Below are positions 27,754-39,246 of a stretch of 64,000 bases of DNA, piece after piece. Positions within the stretch are counted from its first letter, which is position 1. Each line of letters opens with the position of its first letter. The stretch comes from Magicicada septendecula (taxonomy: Eukaryota; Arthropoda; Insecta; Hemiptera; Cicadidae). The stretch covers positions 62,001 through 126,000 of the forward strand of contig JAWRYS010001475.1 of NCBI GenBank assembly GCA_034769895.1. The letters are read 5' to 3'. Made by a program: the position numbers and the translations under genes. The notes beneath the pieces are model-generated. The model worked only from the letters and a program-made list of their open reading frames with translations, was not told the origin of the DNA and did not search any database.

Positions 27754-27797
27754 CCTTGAGAGACGCGCGAGACAAATATAAAATTCTTTATTTTAAA

Positions 27798-28103
27798 ATG
27801 GCATCATTCACTGAAAAATTTGCAACTATTAGCGCAATTGAATATAAAAAAATAAAAGAGTTAATAATCGGTGTAAAATATCCGATAGAAGAAATGCAGA
27901 ATATAGACGCGAAGTACGGGAAAGCCGTACTCGTCACTCTTCAAGATTATAAAGACCCTAAACTAAAATATCGCGTATATCTATCTAAAAGATACGCGAG
28001 CGTTTTCGAAGATGATGAATTAAAAGATTTAGTACCGTGTTCGCTGCATCTAATTTTTCGTGGAGAAAAGGATAGAGCGTACATAGTAGAAATTGTACAG
28101 TAA
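27798..28103 (+). CDS. Small unknown protein, possible OB-fold
   Basis: A 101-residue protein with the order IKELIIGVKYPIEEMQNIDAKYGKAVLVTLQD, then KYRVYLSKRYASVFEDDELKDLVPCSLHLIFRGEKDRAYIVEI. This YPIxxxxxxxxKYGKxxxVxL...VYLxKRYxxVF pattern is common in small uncharacterised arthropod proteins linked to transposable elements. The alternating strands suggest an OB-like fold and a possible single-stranded-DNA role in replication; both are inferences. It seems distantly related to the protein at 26457. It is the last gene of the rightward block and has its own promoter-like upstream region. Confidence 0.6.
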   Translation: MASFTEKFATISAIEYKKIKELIIGVKYPIEEMQNIDAKYGKAVLVTLQDYKDPKLKYRVYLSKRYASVFEDDELKDLVPCSLHLIFRGEKDRAYIVEIVQ

Positions 28104-28980
28104 GACCGAATGGACATACTCACTTACCATGTATAATTTTCATTGTAAATACACATAATTGTCATTAGCTGCACGTACAATTATATATTAACATGTACTT
28201 AGTTGTATTTTAATTTATAATATATTGTGCTTACACATATATTTCATTTAATTTAATTATATTTAATTATCAATGTATTTACTGTATATCTAGATAATAA
28301 AACAAGGCTTACATGGTGTACATTTTAGAGTAAGCCTGGATAGACATCTTCAAAATTAACAAATATATTTGTTCAAAATTGTCATTGCACACGTACACAA
28401 ATAGTAAATATAATGTGCTTACACTTATTTATTTTAATGTAATTCAAAACAATTATTAAAACAATTACAAATAATAAATTATTATGCGTAATGAATTTAT
28501 AAATTAAAATCTAATTTGCTTACACATAATATAAATGTATACAAATGTATTTATTAGTTTTACTTATTTGTAATTCATACACAATTGTCACACATGTTTA
28601 CATATTAATTTTTGTCATTACTGTGTACGTCATCATATTTTAATTTGTAATTACTTTATTTAGATGAATATTGTACACAAATATCATATTGTATATGTTT
28701 ACATATTATGTATTTTGTACTTGTCACCACTGTTTACTATTACATAATATTTATTTTAAATTGTAATATATTTTGATTACTTGTATTTTAATTAAATAAT
28801 ATTGCTTTAACATTTTTATTCTATATTTATTTCACAAATCCTTGAAAGATTAACACTAATCATCACTCAATATACAAGCTAAAAGAAATGTTGCGCAATG
28901 TGCATTCATGTGTTATTACATATAACTAATTTAAAAAATCAATATTATTAAACAATAATTGCTTGATTAGAAATTACAAA
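28104..28980. other. AT-rich right subterminal region, no gene seen
   Basis: About 880 bp of very AT-rich DNA with recurring GCTTACAC(A)T and TGTACATTT-like words. No frame longer than about 40 codons and no domain. It may include the 3' end of the preceding transcript (AATAAA near 28297). Confidence 0.5.
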
Positions 28981-28989
28981 AATTATTTT

Positions 28990-29342
28990 AAAATAAAACT
29001 TACCTTGTACGAGCTCTAGTTGAGAATTGCTTGATTATATTATATTTTAGAAATTAAAAAATTATTTAAAAATGAAACTTACCTTGTACGAGTTCTAGTT
29101 GAGTTACTGAATGTGAATCTCGTCGAACGAAAATTAAAAAAATTATTTAAAAAATGAAAATTATTTAAAAAAAAAAATGAAACTCACTCTGTACGACTGA
29201 ATGTGAATCTTAACGAACGAAAATTAAAAAAATTATTAAAAAAATGAAAACTTATTTAAAAATGAAAAACTCACACTGTACGAGTTCTAGTCTCGTTGAA
29301 CAATGTGATGATGTGAGCAATTCGTACAGCGTATATATACGC
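28990..29342 (-). promoter_or_regulatory. Minus-strand TATA palindrome followed by four repeated donor-like sites
   Basis: On the minus strand a palindromic GCGTATATATACGC (29342-29329) is followed by four diverged units of about 70-105 bp. Each contains ACTCGTACA(A)G next to GTAAGT or GTGAGT (donor GT at about 29274, 29187, 29082 and 29003). Two match the splice-donor consensus perfectly (AAG|GTAAGT). This looks like a leader or promoter array for a leftward transcript, but no acceptor or coding exon is identified. It could also be an expanded binding-site repeat. Confidence 0.35.
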
Positions 29343-29380
29343 TATCTCAAGGATGAACGCGAAAGCAGCTGGTATCAACC

Positions 29381-29515
29381 AGAGCTGCTACACGTGCAGT
29401 CAAGGACAAGCATTTAGCTTGGCTTTTCTGTTTCGACGACAAAAAAAACCTAGAGCTACTACACGTGCAGTCAAGGACAATCACTTAGCTTGGCTTGGCT
29501 TTCTGTTTCACACAA
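29381..29515 (+). repeat. 71-bp tandem duplication
   Basis: Two units sharing AGAGCT(G/A)CTACACGTGCAG, TCAAGGACAA and TTAGCTTGGCTT. Part of the repeat-rich right subterminal region. Confidence 0.8.
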
Positions 29516-29541
29516 TAATTTATGTACGGTCATCACTTCGT

Positions 29542-29542
29542 T

Positions 29543-29576
<34 letters not shown>

Positions 29577-29580
29577 CACA
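29542..29580. repeat. (CA)n microsatellite
   Basis: About 19 CA units with one CGC interruption. Adjacent open frames owe their length to this run. Confidence 0.95.
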
Positions 29581-29590
29581 TTAACAAATG

Positions 29591-30020
29591 CACAGACAGC
29601 TGGAGCCCAATTAAAATATTACATCACCAACGACTTGTGTTCTTCAAATTATGTACGGCTATTAAAGCCTCAGCTCTCACGCTTTGGTAATAGATGGCTA
29701 GACAATTACATCATCACCAGCATGTGTACATATGCTCAGATAGCCGAAGCCAATTATTATTCATTAGTTAGTCAACGGCTAGGGTTCTGTTATTAAACAA
29801 ATGGATGTACGCACACACAAGCGCGCACAGACAGCTGGAGCCCAATTAATAATATTACATCACCAACGACTCGCGTTCTTCAAATTATGTACGACTAATA
29901 AAGCTTTCGTTCACACGCTTTGGTAACAGATGGGCACACAGATGGATTGATTACATCATCACCAGCATGTGTACATATTATGCTCAGATAGCCGAAGCCA
30001 ATTCATTACAACTAGACATT
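29591..30020 (+). repeat. About 235-bp diverged tandem duplication
   Basis: Two units, beginning near 29591 and 29826, share CACAGACAGCTGGAGCCCAA, ATTACATCACCAACGACT, CTTCAAATTATGTACG and CAGATAGCCGAAGCCAATT. Non-coding sequence just inside the right TIR. Confidence 0.85.
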
Positions 30021-30137
30021 CAATTATGCAATGCATATCATGTGTATTTTCTTACATGTACACAACACTACTCATTTTTTTTACGTTCGTGCAATATAGA
30101 TTACTATAGTAATAATTATTTATGCATAAATATATAT

Positions 30138-30906
30138 TTCATGAGTTGGCAACAATGGTGGCAGTGTAAACATATACAAAACCTGTACACTATAACACAT
30201 GCACGAGCCGACAACGTGGCCGGCACAAGTTGACAACGTCGACGGACAATGGTGGCAGTGTAAACATATACAAAACCCGTACACTATAACACATGCACGA
30301 GCCGACAACGTGGCCGGCACAAGTTGACAACGTCGACGCTTTTCCAACATGGCCGCCCTTCCGGAAAAACAAAACATATACCCAAACCATACACTATAAC
30401 ACACCACGATCCGGCAACGTGGCCCAACCTTAACCAGCACACACGCACAATCCGACAACATCACAGCTTTCCCAACATGGCCACCACACACGGCGGAGGC
30501 GTGGCTATGTTCGCCGTTCGCCCTTCGCCGTTGACGTCGTCGTTGACGTCGTCATCGTCGCTGGGCGGCGGCCTGGTCGTGGCTTGATCGTCGCCCGTCG
30601 TGGTGGGGTCGTCGTCCATTTTGTCGGCGAACGGCGGCCACGCCTCCGCCAATCAACGCACACGTAACCACGCAAAATGGACGACGACGACAACATGGCC
30701 GAACGCCGACAACATGGCCGACAACTTCGGTACGCCCATCGAGGTCACGTGGGACACACCACTACCCCCCCGGTCCATCATAACCTCTGCACATGACGAC
30801 ACGCTGCGCCGGAAGTCTACCCCCACCACATGGATTTTTGAATTTCGCGCCAAAAGGGGGGGCTGTGACGTCACTTCCGCGTTAGAACTCTCATTCTTAC
30901 CCTACT
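30138..30906 (-). repeat. Right terminal inverted repeat
   Basis: Reverse complement of 7283-8049, ending ...TCTCATTCTTACCCTACT. It carries the same 94-bp duplication, GGCCAYGTTG motifs and regulatory sites. Two homopolymers are one base longer than in the left copy. Confidence 0.97.
30843..30879 (-). promoter_or_regulatory. E2F and ETS/CRE sites in right TIR
   Basis: TTTCGCGCCAAA (30843-30854) and GTGACGTCACTTCCG (30865-30879) are the inverted counterparts of the left-TIR E2F and ETS/CRE sites, conserved base for base. Confidence 0.6.
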
Positions 30907-30912
30907 TTAATT
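30907..30912. repeat. Target-site duplication, right (TTAATT)
   Basis: Direct copy of 7277-7282 immediately after the right terminus. Confidence 0.95.
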
Positions 30913-31785
30913 GTAAATGTAAATGTTAGTGTTTAACACATTATTCAGGTTTGTAAGGAGCTAGGACAGGTTAATGTCGTGTAATTCCCCGTTTCAGAGG
31001 CAGTACTGTGCGAAACCAGAAACGGTGCGGCATCCTCTTCGCTCGCAACGTGTATAACTCTGTCCTCTTCTTCGGCACGCCCGCGAGCGTATATAAGAAA
31101 AAGAGCACAGTAATAAACCAAAATTGAATAGCCTTTGTTACGACGATGCAAATTTACGATTGATTTATGGATCGTTGGGCTGAAAATAATAACTGCGACT
31201 TGACAAAACCCATAAACATTGCAGATGCAGACCAAGCGTAGGCACATACTACGTCCTGCTCGACGAATGGTTGACCATAAATAAACAAAGCACTTTGTAC
31301 ATCTTGTCAGTAAATATAATAATTTACTGTAAATCTGAAAAATGTAGCTTACTGGAAAACTGTAATAACAAAACTTTAATGCGGTTAGAATGTAAACAAT
31401 GTCATCTCGTGGTTAGAGGCGTATTTACGGGAGGGATGAACTAGACCGGACCCCCCAGAGGGTTGACAAAATTGACGAATGGTGTTAATATCTTAATGTT
31501 TAGGTTCTTCTATTATTTTTTCAGCTAGCAACTTTTTTACTTCCATGTTTCGTAAGGAATGGAAGTATGGTTATCGCGAAAAACATCGTGTTCGAGATAA
31601 GGGCAGATTCTGATTGTACTACCCTCAAAACATGAAGAAAAATCATTTTCTTTGTTCAAATTCCTTACCACGGCTATTGTTCTCAACATTGGGTGCAAGG
31701 TATAATTACTTTCTGTCTGTAGAACATCTATTCAGTCTTGTTTGTGATTCTCTTTAGCAAACAGTAGGTGTGAATATTGTGTTTA
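30913..31785. other. Intergenic DNA, no gene seen
   Basis: No frame with recognisable protein features. A GC-richer patch (about 30990-31100) and AT-rich sequence follow. The next identifiable sequence is the piggyBac relic. Confidence 0.5.
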
Positions 31786-31787
31786 CA

Positions 31788-32540
31788 ATGGCACAGAATC
31801 CGAGAAGGAAGTTATGGAATTATTGATGAAGAGTAGTGACGAGGAAGACAACATTTTCTCAGACAAAGATATGGGTGCTCCCGGGCCTTCTCATAATCGT
31901 TCAACACCACGTGCAGCTTCATCAGAAAATGAAACATCAGCAGGAGAAGATGATGATGAAGAAGAAGAAGAAGAAGAAGAGGTAAGAAATCTTCAGAAGC
32001 GAAAAAGAATTTACGATTGGTCGGCCAACAGTCCTGCGACAAAACGTCACTCTTTTGATAAAGCAGTTAGCGGATTACGAATTAGTTTCGAAGACACGGC
32101 AACTCACTTAGATTTTTTTAAATATTTTTCCCCTTAGAATTTATTTCTGTCATTTGCACAGAATTAAATAATTATTACAAATTTGTTACCGCAAAATTGA
32201 CATTAATATCCCGATTGTCCCGATGGAAAGATATAGAGCCTGCAGAATTTAATTTCTTCTTGGCGTGTTCACTGCTGATGCCAAGAGTAAACAAATTAGA
32301 AATAGACGAATATTGGGCAAAGGATTTGCTATTACTGACGCCGATATTTCCCCAAATTATGTCTAGGGACCGATTCAAACTAATTCTGCGACTTTTACAT
32401 TTTTGTGACAATTCTACCCCTACTCAAGATAGCCTTGTAAAAATACGGCTTATTGTCGAACACACAAGAAAAAAATTTAGAGAGGCCTTAAATCCATTTG
32501 AAAATTTAGTAATTGACGAAAGTTTGTTGCTATTCAAGCG
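31788..32540 (+). pseudogene. piggyBac-like transposase relic, truncated
   Basis: Fragments of a PGBD/piggyBac DDD transposase. First comes a MAQNP start (31788) with the frame lost soon after. An acidic N-terminal region with an Asp/Glu run follows (about 31814-32010), then, in another frame, the core start with EFNFFLACSLLMPRVNKLEIDEYWAKD, MSRDRFKLILRLLHFCDNS and NLVIDESLLLFKRAHLRYG. The Asp in VIDES is the first catalytic residue of the family. The rest of the catalytic domain is absent; the frame runs into an unrelated repeat at about 32545. Stops and frame changes show it is dead. Confidence 0.8.
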
Positions 32541-32544
32541 GGCG

Positions 32545-32720
32545 CACCTCAGATACGGCCTGTCCGCAAACCTCCGGTATAGAAATACTTTTGGAATTTT
32601 GTCATCCCTCTCTCAGGTAGCAAAAGGCCTAGTGTCCGCAAATCTCCGGAAATAGCTTGTGTTCGCAAATCTCCGTGTCCGCATCTCTCCGGTATTCGTT
32701 TAGATAACCTCGGTATGATA
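32545..32720. repeat. Repeat with GTCCGCAAATCTCCGG motifs
   Basis: At least four copies of a GTCCGCAAACCTCCGG / GTCCGCAAATCTCCGG-like word at about 32563, 32634, 32652 and 32669. They interrupt the piggyBac relic where its catalytic domain should continue. Probably the end of an inserted non-autonomous element. Confidence 0.55.
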
Positions 32721-34414
32721 CTGTCGGGTTCGTTCGCCTCACTGCAGCTACATACACTTCTTCGTCTATATATTCTTAAACTGTAGGGTATTGTGCGTCC
32801 TGTTAAAATAGAAACAGTGCTCCGTTTGAAAGGACAGGCAAGAAGATCAAATTCTTTGGAAGTATTTTTGGTCGTTAGAAATCTAATACCAAAGATTGTT
32901 TGTCGTAGACTAACAAAAATAGAGTGGGCATAAAGTGAATGGAAGAAGCAAAACGGTACAGAAGAGATACAGCGATACTCTCTAGAGTGTCTTTCCAGAA
33001 CTCGTGTCACCCCGGTCTATAGTAATCACTGACTGTTCGAGAGGGATCAGGTAGTTTATAAATGGAAACTTCAGCCACTTTCTTGCACATAAAAATGTAT
33101 AATAATAGTAGGCCAGAAAATCATAGGAGTCCAAACACAAAACTTTGAATGCCTGGGATCATAGTCAAAGAGAGACATCCGGAAAAGAATACCGTACATA
33201 TAAAGATCGGAGAATACTTCAAAGGATCGGTGTCACAACATTCAAGACCTACGTAAATAAAGATGAATTGTAAATATTTCACGAATCCAGCAAGGAATTA
33301 CTTTTTGATATAATGAAGCCAATTAAAAAGAGTTATTTCTCCTATTTATCCTTAACGATTACATAATAATTAAACATATAAAAGTATTAAAAAGTTAAAA
33401 TAAAAATTAAATAAGAAAGTGAGATGACAGTCATATGTACATGTGCCTGTCCAAGGTAGTGTGGTGTGCGTGTTTGTTTAATCATTCATTGTGTTCGTAT
33501 AGACTACACATTCATACTTGAGTAATCTGTTTGTAGCAGTGTAACATTTCAACAAACACTTAAAGAGGCGCGCTTTGGGTGCAGTCGCAGAAGGACCTGC
33601 CGTGCTAACTTAATGAAAATAAAAGGAAATTAATAGTGAGGTAGTCATGTTTAATTAAAGGTAGTAGTGAGGTTTGTCCCTATTAGTGAGGTAGATGGGG
33701 AAAATTGACAAAGAAAGAGTGAGGGGGAGAAGAGAGAGGGGGAGAGAGAATTACGAGTTTTTAATTATTCTCATTCATACCGAATATCATTTGTAAGAAT
33801 ATAGTTATTCAGTTATTGGTATACAGTAGTACCGAAGCAACATGTTTCAAGTTGACTCCCATCCGTTGGAAATTTATTCACCATTCTGATTAAAATCATA
33901 AAAATTTCTACAAGTACCAATAATATAAATAACAACCTGCAGAAGCAGAAGAGTTTATATCTTACAGAGTTGAAGAGTTGTAATGTTACATTAATTATAT
34001 TTTTGCTTTTCGTATATCACAGTGAGCAGTAATCTAATTTTTTTGAAATAATACGTGAAGGCTTATATATTAAGAATTAATTTTTTTTTATAGTTTCCGT
34101 AACTTGCTTGTAAAATAATTAGGTATCCAAAAGGTAAGTTACATATTTTAATAGCAACTTATAAGTTCCTCATCCTCGGTTTTTTCCTTTCTTCAAAATG
34201 TACCACTTCTTAATTGCGGATAAATTATTTAACGTAATAATCGTTTCACCAAAGGCTGTTTGGATCCTGTTAATAAAACTCTTGAGTCTGCTGCACATAA
34301 TCCTCGCTTTTGGTTCATGTTTCGTTAACTTTCTACATTACAATAAGTTTAATTATTTTCAAGTTCCTTATAAGTAGCCAACTGTAGTAAACATCATGTA
34401 CTTTGACCTCTCTC

Positions 34415-34469
<55 letters not shown>

Positions 34470-37400
34470 GTTACTCTTGTTCTTCTCAATAACTGTATCT
34501 CAGGAAGTCTGAAGGTAACAGGTTCTTAAGTAAACTTCATATGACTTAACGTGCAAAATCTTAAACATCATTTGGGCTTCAGTTATGTTATAATTTTGTA
34601 AGAAAGCTTTACAAAATACTTTTTACACTGCTTCTGTATACGAAACTAAGTGCAGGTATGTAATCAAATTTTTAAGTAGGCCTATTTATTTTAACACTGT
34701 TACAGTTTCTTGAAAACGCCGTATGTAAACAAACATTAAAACTTAGTAATAAGGTTTATCAAACTACTATTTTTCTTGGATGCATTAACGCAAATCAGTA
34801 ATCTAGAGACCAATTTTATATTGAAAAATCGATGTCTAATAAACGGAATTTGATATGCAAAAATCCATCGGTTAAGAAAATAAAGTAAACTTGGTTAGTA
34901 ACAAATAATTTTGGCATAAAGTTTTAATTTGATATAGGCTATAATTGATTCCAATTTTATTACAATCTGAGAAATGAAGCCAAATAGATTTTCATAAACG
35001 TTGGTCCAGTAACAAAAAAAGTTTCATTCTTAAGCGCACAATATTATAATTTCCCTTCCATCCAGGAAAAAAGACTGTATTAAGCTACTATCATACTTGT
35101 CTAGTCTACACTATTTAATGGGTATATTATATGTTTCACAAAAATTGATTATCTTACACATGGTTTTAATATATCACTAAACTTTGTGAAAAGTCTGAGT
35201 GAAAAGAATTATATACACAACGGTTGATGTTAATACAGGTCTTAATTCGTTTCAAAATGTATAGATAAATAAAAAATTAAAATTATCACATATATTGTGT
35301 GGTGTATAAAATAAATTGTAATAATCCTTTCTAATATGATTACTTAAGCCATAATATCCGAAGTTGGACCGTTCCTTTATTCTTCTGTAGCCTCCTACAT
35401 TCTTGCATATCTGCTGTCATATTCGCGTCTCACAGTCATAGTAGACAGTAGGCTATAATATTATACCTTTTTTTGCGTTGTCTGAGACTTGTCTCAGAGG
35501 ATAAGACTCAGGCTGATCTGGGGCAAGCACCCTTCCGCCGATTGGAGATTTAGAGGAGTCGCACGCCAGCGCAGCGCGGACCGGTGGCGAAGTAGGTGGA
35601 GGCATTCAGGATAGAGTGTAGTGTATGGATGTGTATTTGTGTGTTTACGTAGTGTGCAGAGCCAAATGGGTGATGGAAGAGCCATAATAAAAGTATAAGT
35701 CAAACGACAGCCAAGACGAGGTCGAGTAACGCAGGACGCCAAAGCTGGAGGGAGGTGTCAGAGAGGCGTCAAGGTAAGGCGGGGAGGCACAAAGGAGAGG
35801 GATAAAGACCGGATAGGTAGATAGGAAAATTTAAGATGTTAAGTGATCAAGAAGGAAGCCAGGTGTAGTAAGTATGACGAAGAGACTTAATTATTTCTAT
35901 TTCTCCGTTGGCGGGGGTTTCTGGGAGGATCGGGAATGGTGAGGAGACGGTTTATGATAAAGGAAGGTCTGCGGGAGTTACAGGTAGTATTAATATTATA
36001 CAATACCTCCTTCACATTTAAGTTGAGGAATTCCAATCAGCCTTCCGTTGCGTTACTTCTCTCTTGAGCCCTTGATATAATTCGTTGCCTGCTCTTTACT
36101 GCAGCTGTAATATCTCCTTCGTTTTATAATTCGTAACGTTAAATATTCTTCCTCACCCTGGAATTTTCCATTCTATTTTACTAATTTCTTTTCACTTCAT
36201 AAGACTTTTCTATACAAAAGCAAGTATATAAAAAAGTTATAAGGTCGGGGATTAGCAACCAAACGGCATTGTTTAAAAACATTTATGTACAAGTTTCTTT
36301 TCTATAGTTCATCGTACACACCCTTGCGAGATAAAAATAACTACACGGTAGTTTCTTTCGCAATTTTTCGCATTATTTTGAGACAATCGACTGGTGATTT
36401 AGAGATAAATACTTAATATTAATGGGGTCTCATACATTTTATATTATATCTGTTTTCTATCCTACTGATAGAATTAGAAAAACGGTAGCTATCTCTTTTT
36501 TCCTTTTAAAAGCATAATACATATTAATTTACCAAGTAGCCGTTTCCTTCTTCATTTAAAATTTCTATCAAATCTACTGTATATTGGACAAAACAGAAGG
36601 GGAAACATACGTGCTTACAAGGTAGTGTAAACATCCTGTAATGCTGTCAAATCAAAATACGAAGGAAGGGGAAGTGAATACTGTAATGAGTAGCCCCTAC
36701 ATTCATATTTATGCAGGTGTAGGTGATGATTAAGGCCCAGATTTTTATGTAATTACATATTTGAATGCTGAGTGCACATTTACACGGAAAAGCCAGATAT
36801 CGGCGAATCATACCAATAGGTGTCTTATCCGCGAGTTTAATTTTACATATTTTTACATATTTTGTTCATATTACATATTTCACTCCATCTTACATATTTC
36901 TACATATTTTAGCTATTTTACTATACTTTACTTCAATTTGAAAATTGAAATGGCAAAAAATAGTTAGGCCTATAATAACATTACTCAGATGCGCAAATGT
37001 GCAATTAATCAGAATCAGGTCCAATTAAATTTATTACAAGAAAAGGCAAAATATTGCATCTGTTGCAATTGCACACATAGATTCTACTTTCAAGAAGTAA
37101 AATTTTTTACGAGCTCAAGCGACAAGTAAGGCATTTTGCACTGGATGTTAGATGAGAATGGTATGCGCGGCCCCACTCCTTATTTACGTTTCGTTCGTAC
37201 GTTCAGCAGGCTCGGTGGGGAAAGAACGTGCTGTCCGCGGTAAATAAATACTCTTCGCAGATCTTGCAATTCTCGCAACGGATTCCATCTACCTAAACAA
37301 ACAAATATCTATATAACTCTATGCTATTGTAGGGCACAATGTGATTTTTGACGCCAGTATTATCGACGCTCTCGGAGTGTAAGCCTACACGTAAATAACA

Positions 37401-37595
37401 ATCTGGTGTGCAGTGTGGTGTGTTGAAGTTATTGTCAAGTCAGTGTTTTGTCTTTCGCCTACACTTCTGCGCTTGCTTGTTTCTTGCCTTGGCGGATTCT
37501 CGTTGTTGGACAAAAGACGTCTTAAATAATATATTGTGCGGTATTGTTCAACGCAAGTTCTTAAGAGTTTTAAATACAAATATCCTTGTTTTATC
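32721..37595. other. Intergenic DNA, no gene seen
   Basis: AT-rich DNA without convincing frames. It contains a CT microsatellite (34403-34466), a slightly GC-rich stretch (35490-35850) and repeated TTACATATTTNTACATATTTT words near 36840-36920 that recur near 39180-39240. These repeats may mark the two ends of the hAT-like element whose transposase relic lies between them. Confidence 0.45.
34403..34466. repeat. (CT)n microsatellite
   Basis: About 30 CT units, nearly uninterrupted. Confidence 0.95.
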
Positions 37596-38560
37596 ATGGC
37601 ACCGACCGCATCATCTTTGTCATCTAAGTTAAAATCATGGGTACAGATTGACAGTGCTTTTACAACTGACGATAAAGCTGTATTTTGCCAAGTTTGTTAT
37701 GGCCAAATGGTGTTAAAGAAGAGAAGGTACTGCTGTTGTATACAGATGCAGCAGCATACATGTTAAAAGCAGGTAATTCTCTAAATGTGTTTTACCCCAA
37801 CCTACTACATGTTACATGCCTGGCTCATGGATTGCATCGAGTAGCTGAAACTGTCAGAGACCTTTTCCCCGAAGTAAATACATTAATATCAGCAAAAAAA
37901 AGGTGTTCCTGAAAGCTCCTTACCGTATCCAGTGCTACAAACAAAGGCTACCTGACACACCTCTGCCTCCAGAACCCGTAATTACAAGATGGGGAACCTG
38001 GATCGAAGCAGTAAATTTCTACAGTGACAAATTTGAAGCTGTGAAGTATGTGGTGGAAACATTATCTCCCGATTCTGCAGTGTCAGTGAGCGAATCCTTG
38101 TCTGCATTCAACAACTCTAAGGTGATATGTTCAGTTTCGTACATCAAAAACGCATTTCAGTTGTATCAAGAAACTGGAGACTGCAGGTCTGACTCTCCAA
38201 GAAGCCATAGGAATAGTTGAAGAAGCAGTTAACAAGTTAAATGTTGTGCAGGGTGAAGTCGGTGACAAAGTTTCTACTAAATTAAATGCTGTGCTGAATA
38301 GAAACCCTGGTTACTCAACTTTACATACCATTTATCGCATATGTAACGGCGAAACTGTAGAATCGATTGAGAATATTCTTCCAAGTACGATTCCTCTATA
38401 TAAACATGCGCCGGTGACGACATGTGATGTCGAGAGATCCTTTTCTATATATAAAAACATACTCTCAGACCGAAGACAGTCCATGTCAACAGACAATATA
38501 GAAAAGTATTTAATAATTAATTGTGCAACTAAACAGTGGAAAAAAACTTACATGGACACT
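37596..38560 (+). pseudogene. hAT-family transposase relic, internally deleted
   Basis: Starts at MAPTASSLSSKLKSWVQ, followed by a BED-finger-like piece (FCQVCYGQM). The sequence then jumps to the C-terminal half: LLYTDAAAYMLKAGNSLNVFYPNLLHVTCLAHGLHRVAETVRDLFPEVN, APYRIQCYKQRLPDTPLPPEPVITRWGTWIEAVNFY and finally the dimerisation region YKHAPVTTCDVERSFSIYKNILSDRR. These blocks match a widespread hAT family in the expected order. The part between the zinc finger and CLAH, which holds most of the catalytic core start, is missing, and the remaining pieces lie in several frames. It is an inactive copy. Confidence 0.8.
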
Positions 38561-38689
38561 TTATTCTTATGCAGAGTTATAGTAGAGTTATATATGTATA
38601 TACAATATAGATTTTCAAGTCAAAAATCTACCTTTAATTTTATAGTAATTTCAACTCTCCTAGTAAAATACTTTGTTAAATAGTTAATA

Positions 38690-39246
38690 ATTCTCAATTT
38701 TTTACTTTATACTCATGTAGGCCCTACTATACTACAGAAATCCATAGGTAAAATACTTTGTTGTTGTTAATTTTATAATATCAAGGTTTCTTTTTTAATA
38801 CTGTTTTCTAAAATATGTTTTCATAAATTTTCTAAAGTACAATAAACAATTGAAAAGTAATTCATTTCTTATGCATGCTGTCTTATTGTAAACTCTTCAA
38901 CAAAGAGTTGAACTTTCAGATACTGTGTATTCTGAGGGTTAACTTATTTTCTGTAACAGAAGTGGTAATCTAACTGGTGATTAGTGTCAGCCCCGAACTT
39001 GATTAGTATTTTATGGATTACGTTGACTTTGCTCAAAATATATTTGCATGTTTTGAAAGTGATTTTAAAAAGTTTAAAATGAAGCACCTATTATTTTCAA
39101 AACCTTTCAAAGAGGGCACTGTTATGTTCTCGTAAAATGTAAATTATATTGTTGATGTGAAAGTATTTTAATACTACATATTTCTTAAATATTACATATT
39201 TAGCTACATATTTTCCTTATTTTTCCTACATATTTATGTACATAAA
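38690..39246. other. AT-rich intergenic DNA
   Basis: No gene. Contains the TACATATTT words noted at 36840-36920. Confidence 0.4.

Larger units (their letters stand above)
7283..30906. mobile_element. Complete Maverick/Polinton (adintovirus-like) element
   Basis: A 23,624-bp element bounded by 767/769-bp terminal inverted repeats with AG...CT ends and a TTAATT target duplication. It encodes the Polinton hallmarks: family B DNA polymerase, retroviral-type integrase with chromodomain, packaging ATPase, adenain-type protease, penton and double-jelly-roll major capsid protein. It also carries PLA2, IAP, RING, metalloproteinase and fibre-like genes. Polymerase and RING genes face left; everything from 14.4 to 28.1 kb faces right, a usual Polinton layout. 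It appears richer in G+C than its flanks. Structural genes are uninterrupted, whereas polymerase and ATPase each contain frame changes. The near-identical TIRs indicate recent integration. Confidence 0.97.

Noticed and set aside
29353-29796. 147-codon plus-strand frame
   Set aside because: It spans the CA run and two tandem duplications; composition-driven, no conserved motif.
7283-30906. Possibility that the element is an integrated baculovirus, nudivirus or adenovirus
   Set aside because: Integrase, protein-primed polymerase, 6-bp duplication and AG-ended TIRs define a Polinton/adintovirus; IAP and MMP are shared cargo only.
32549-33010. 153-codon minus-strand frame
   Set aside because: Built over the GTCCGCAAATCTCCGG repeats and low-complexity DNA; no domain or plausible start.
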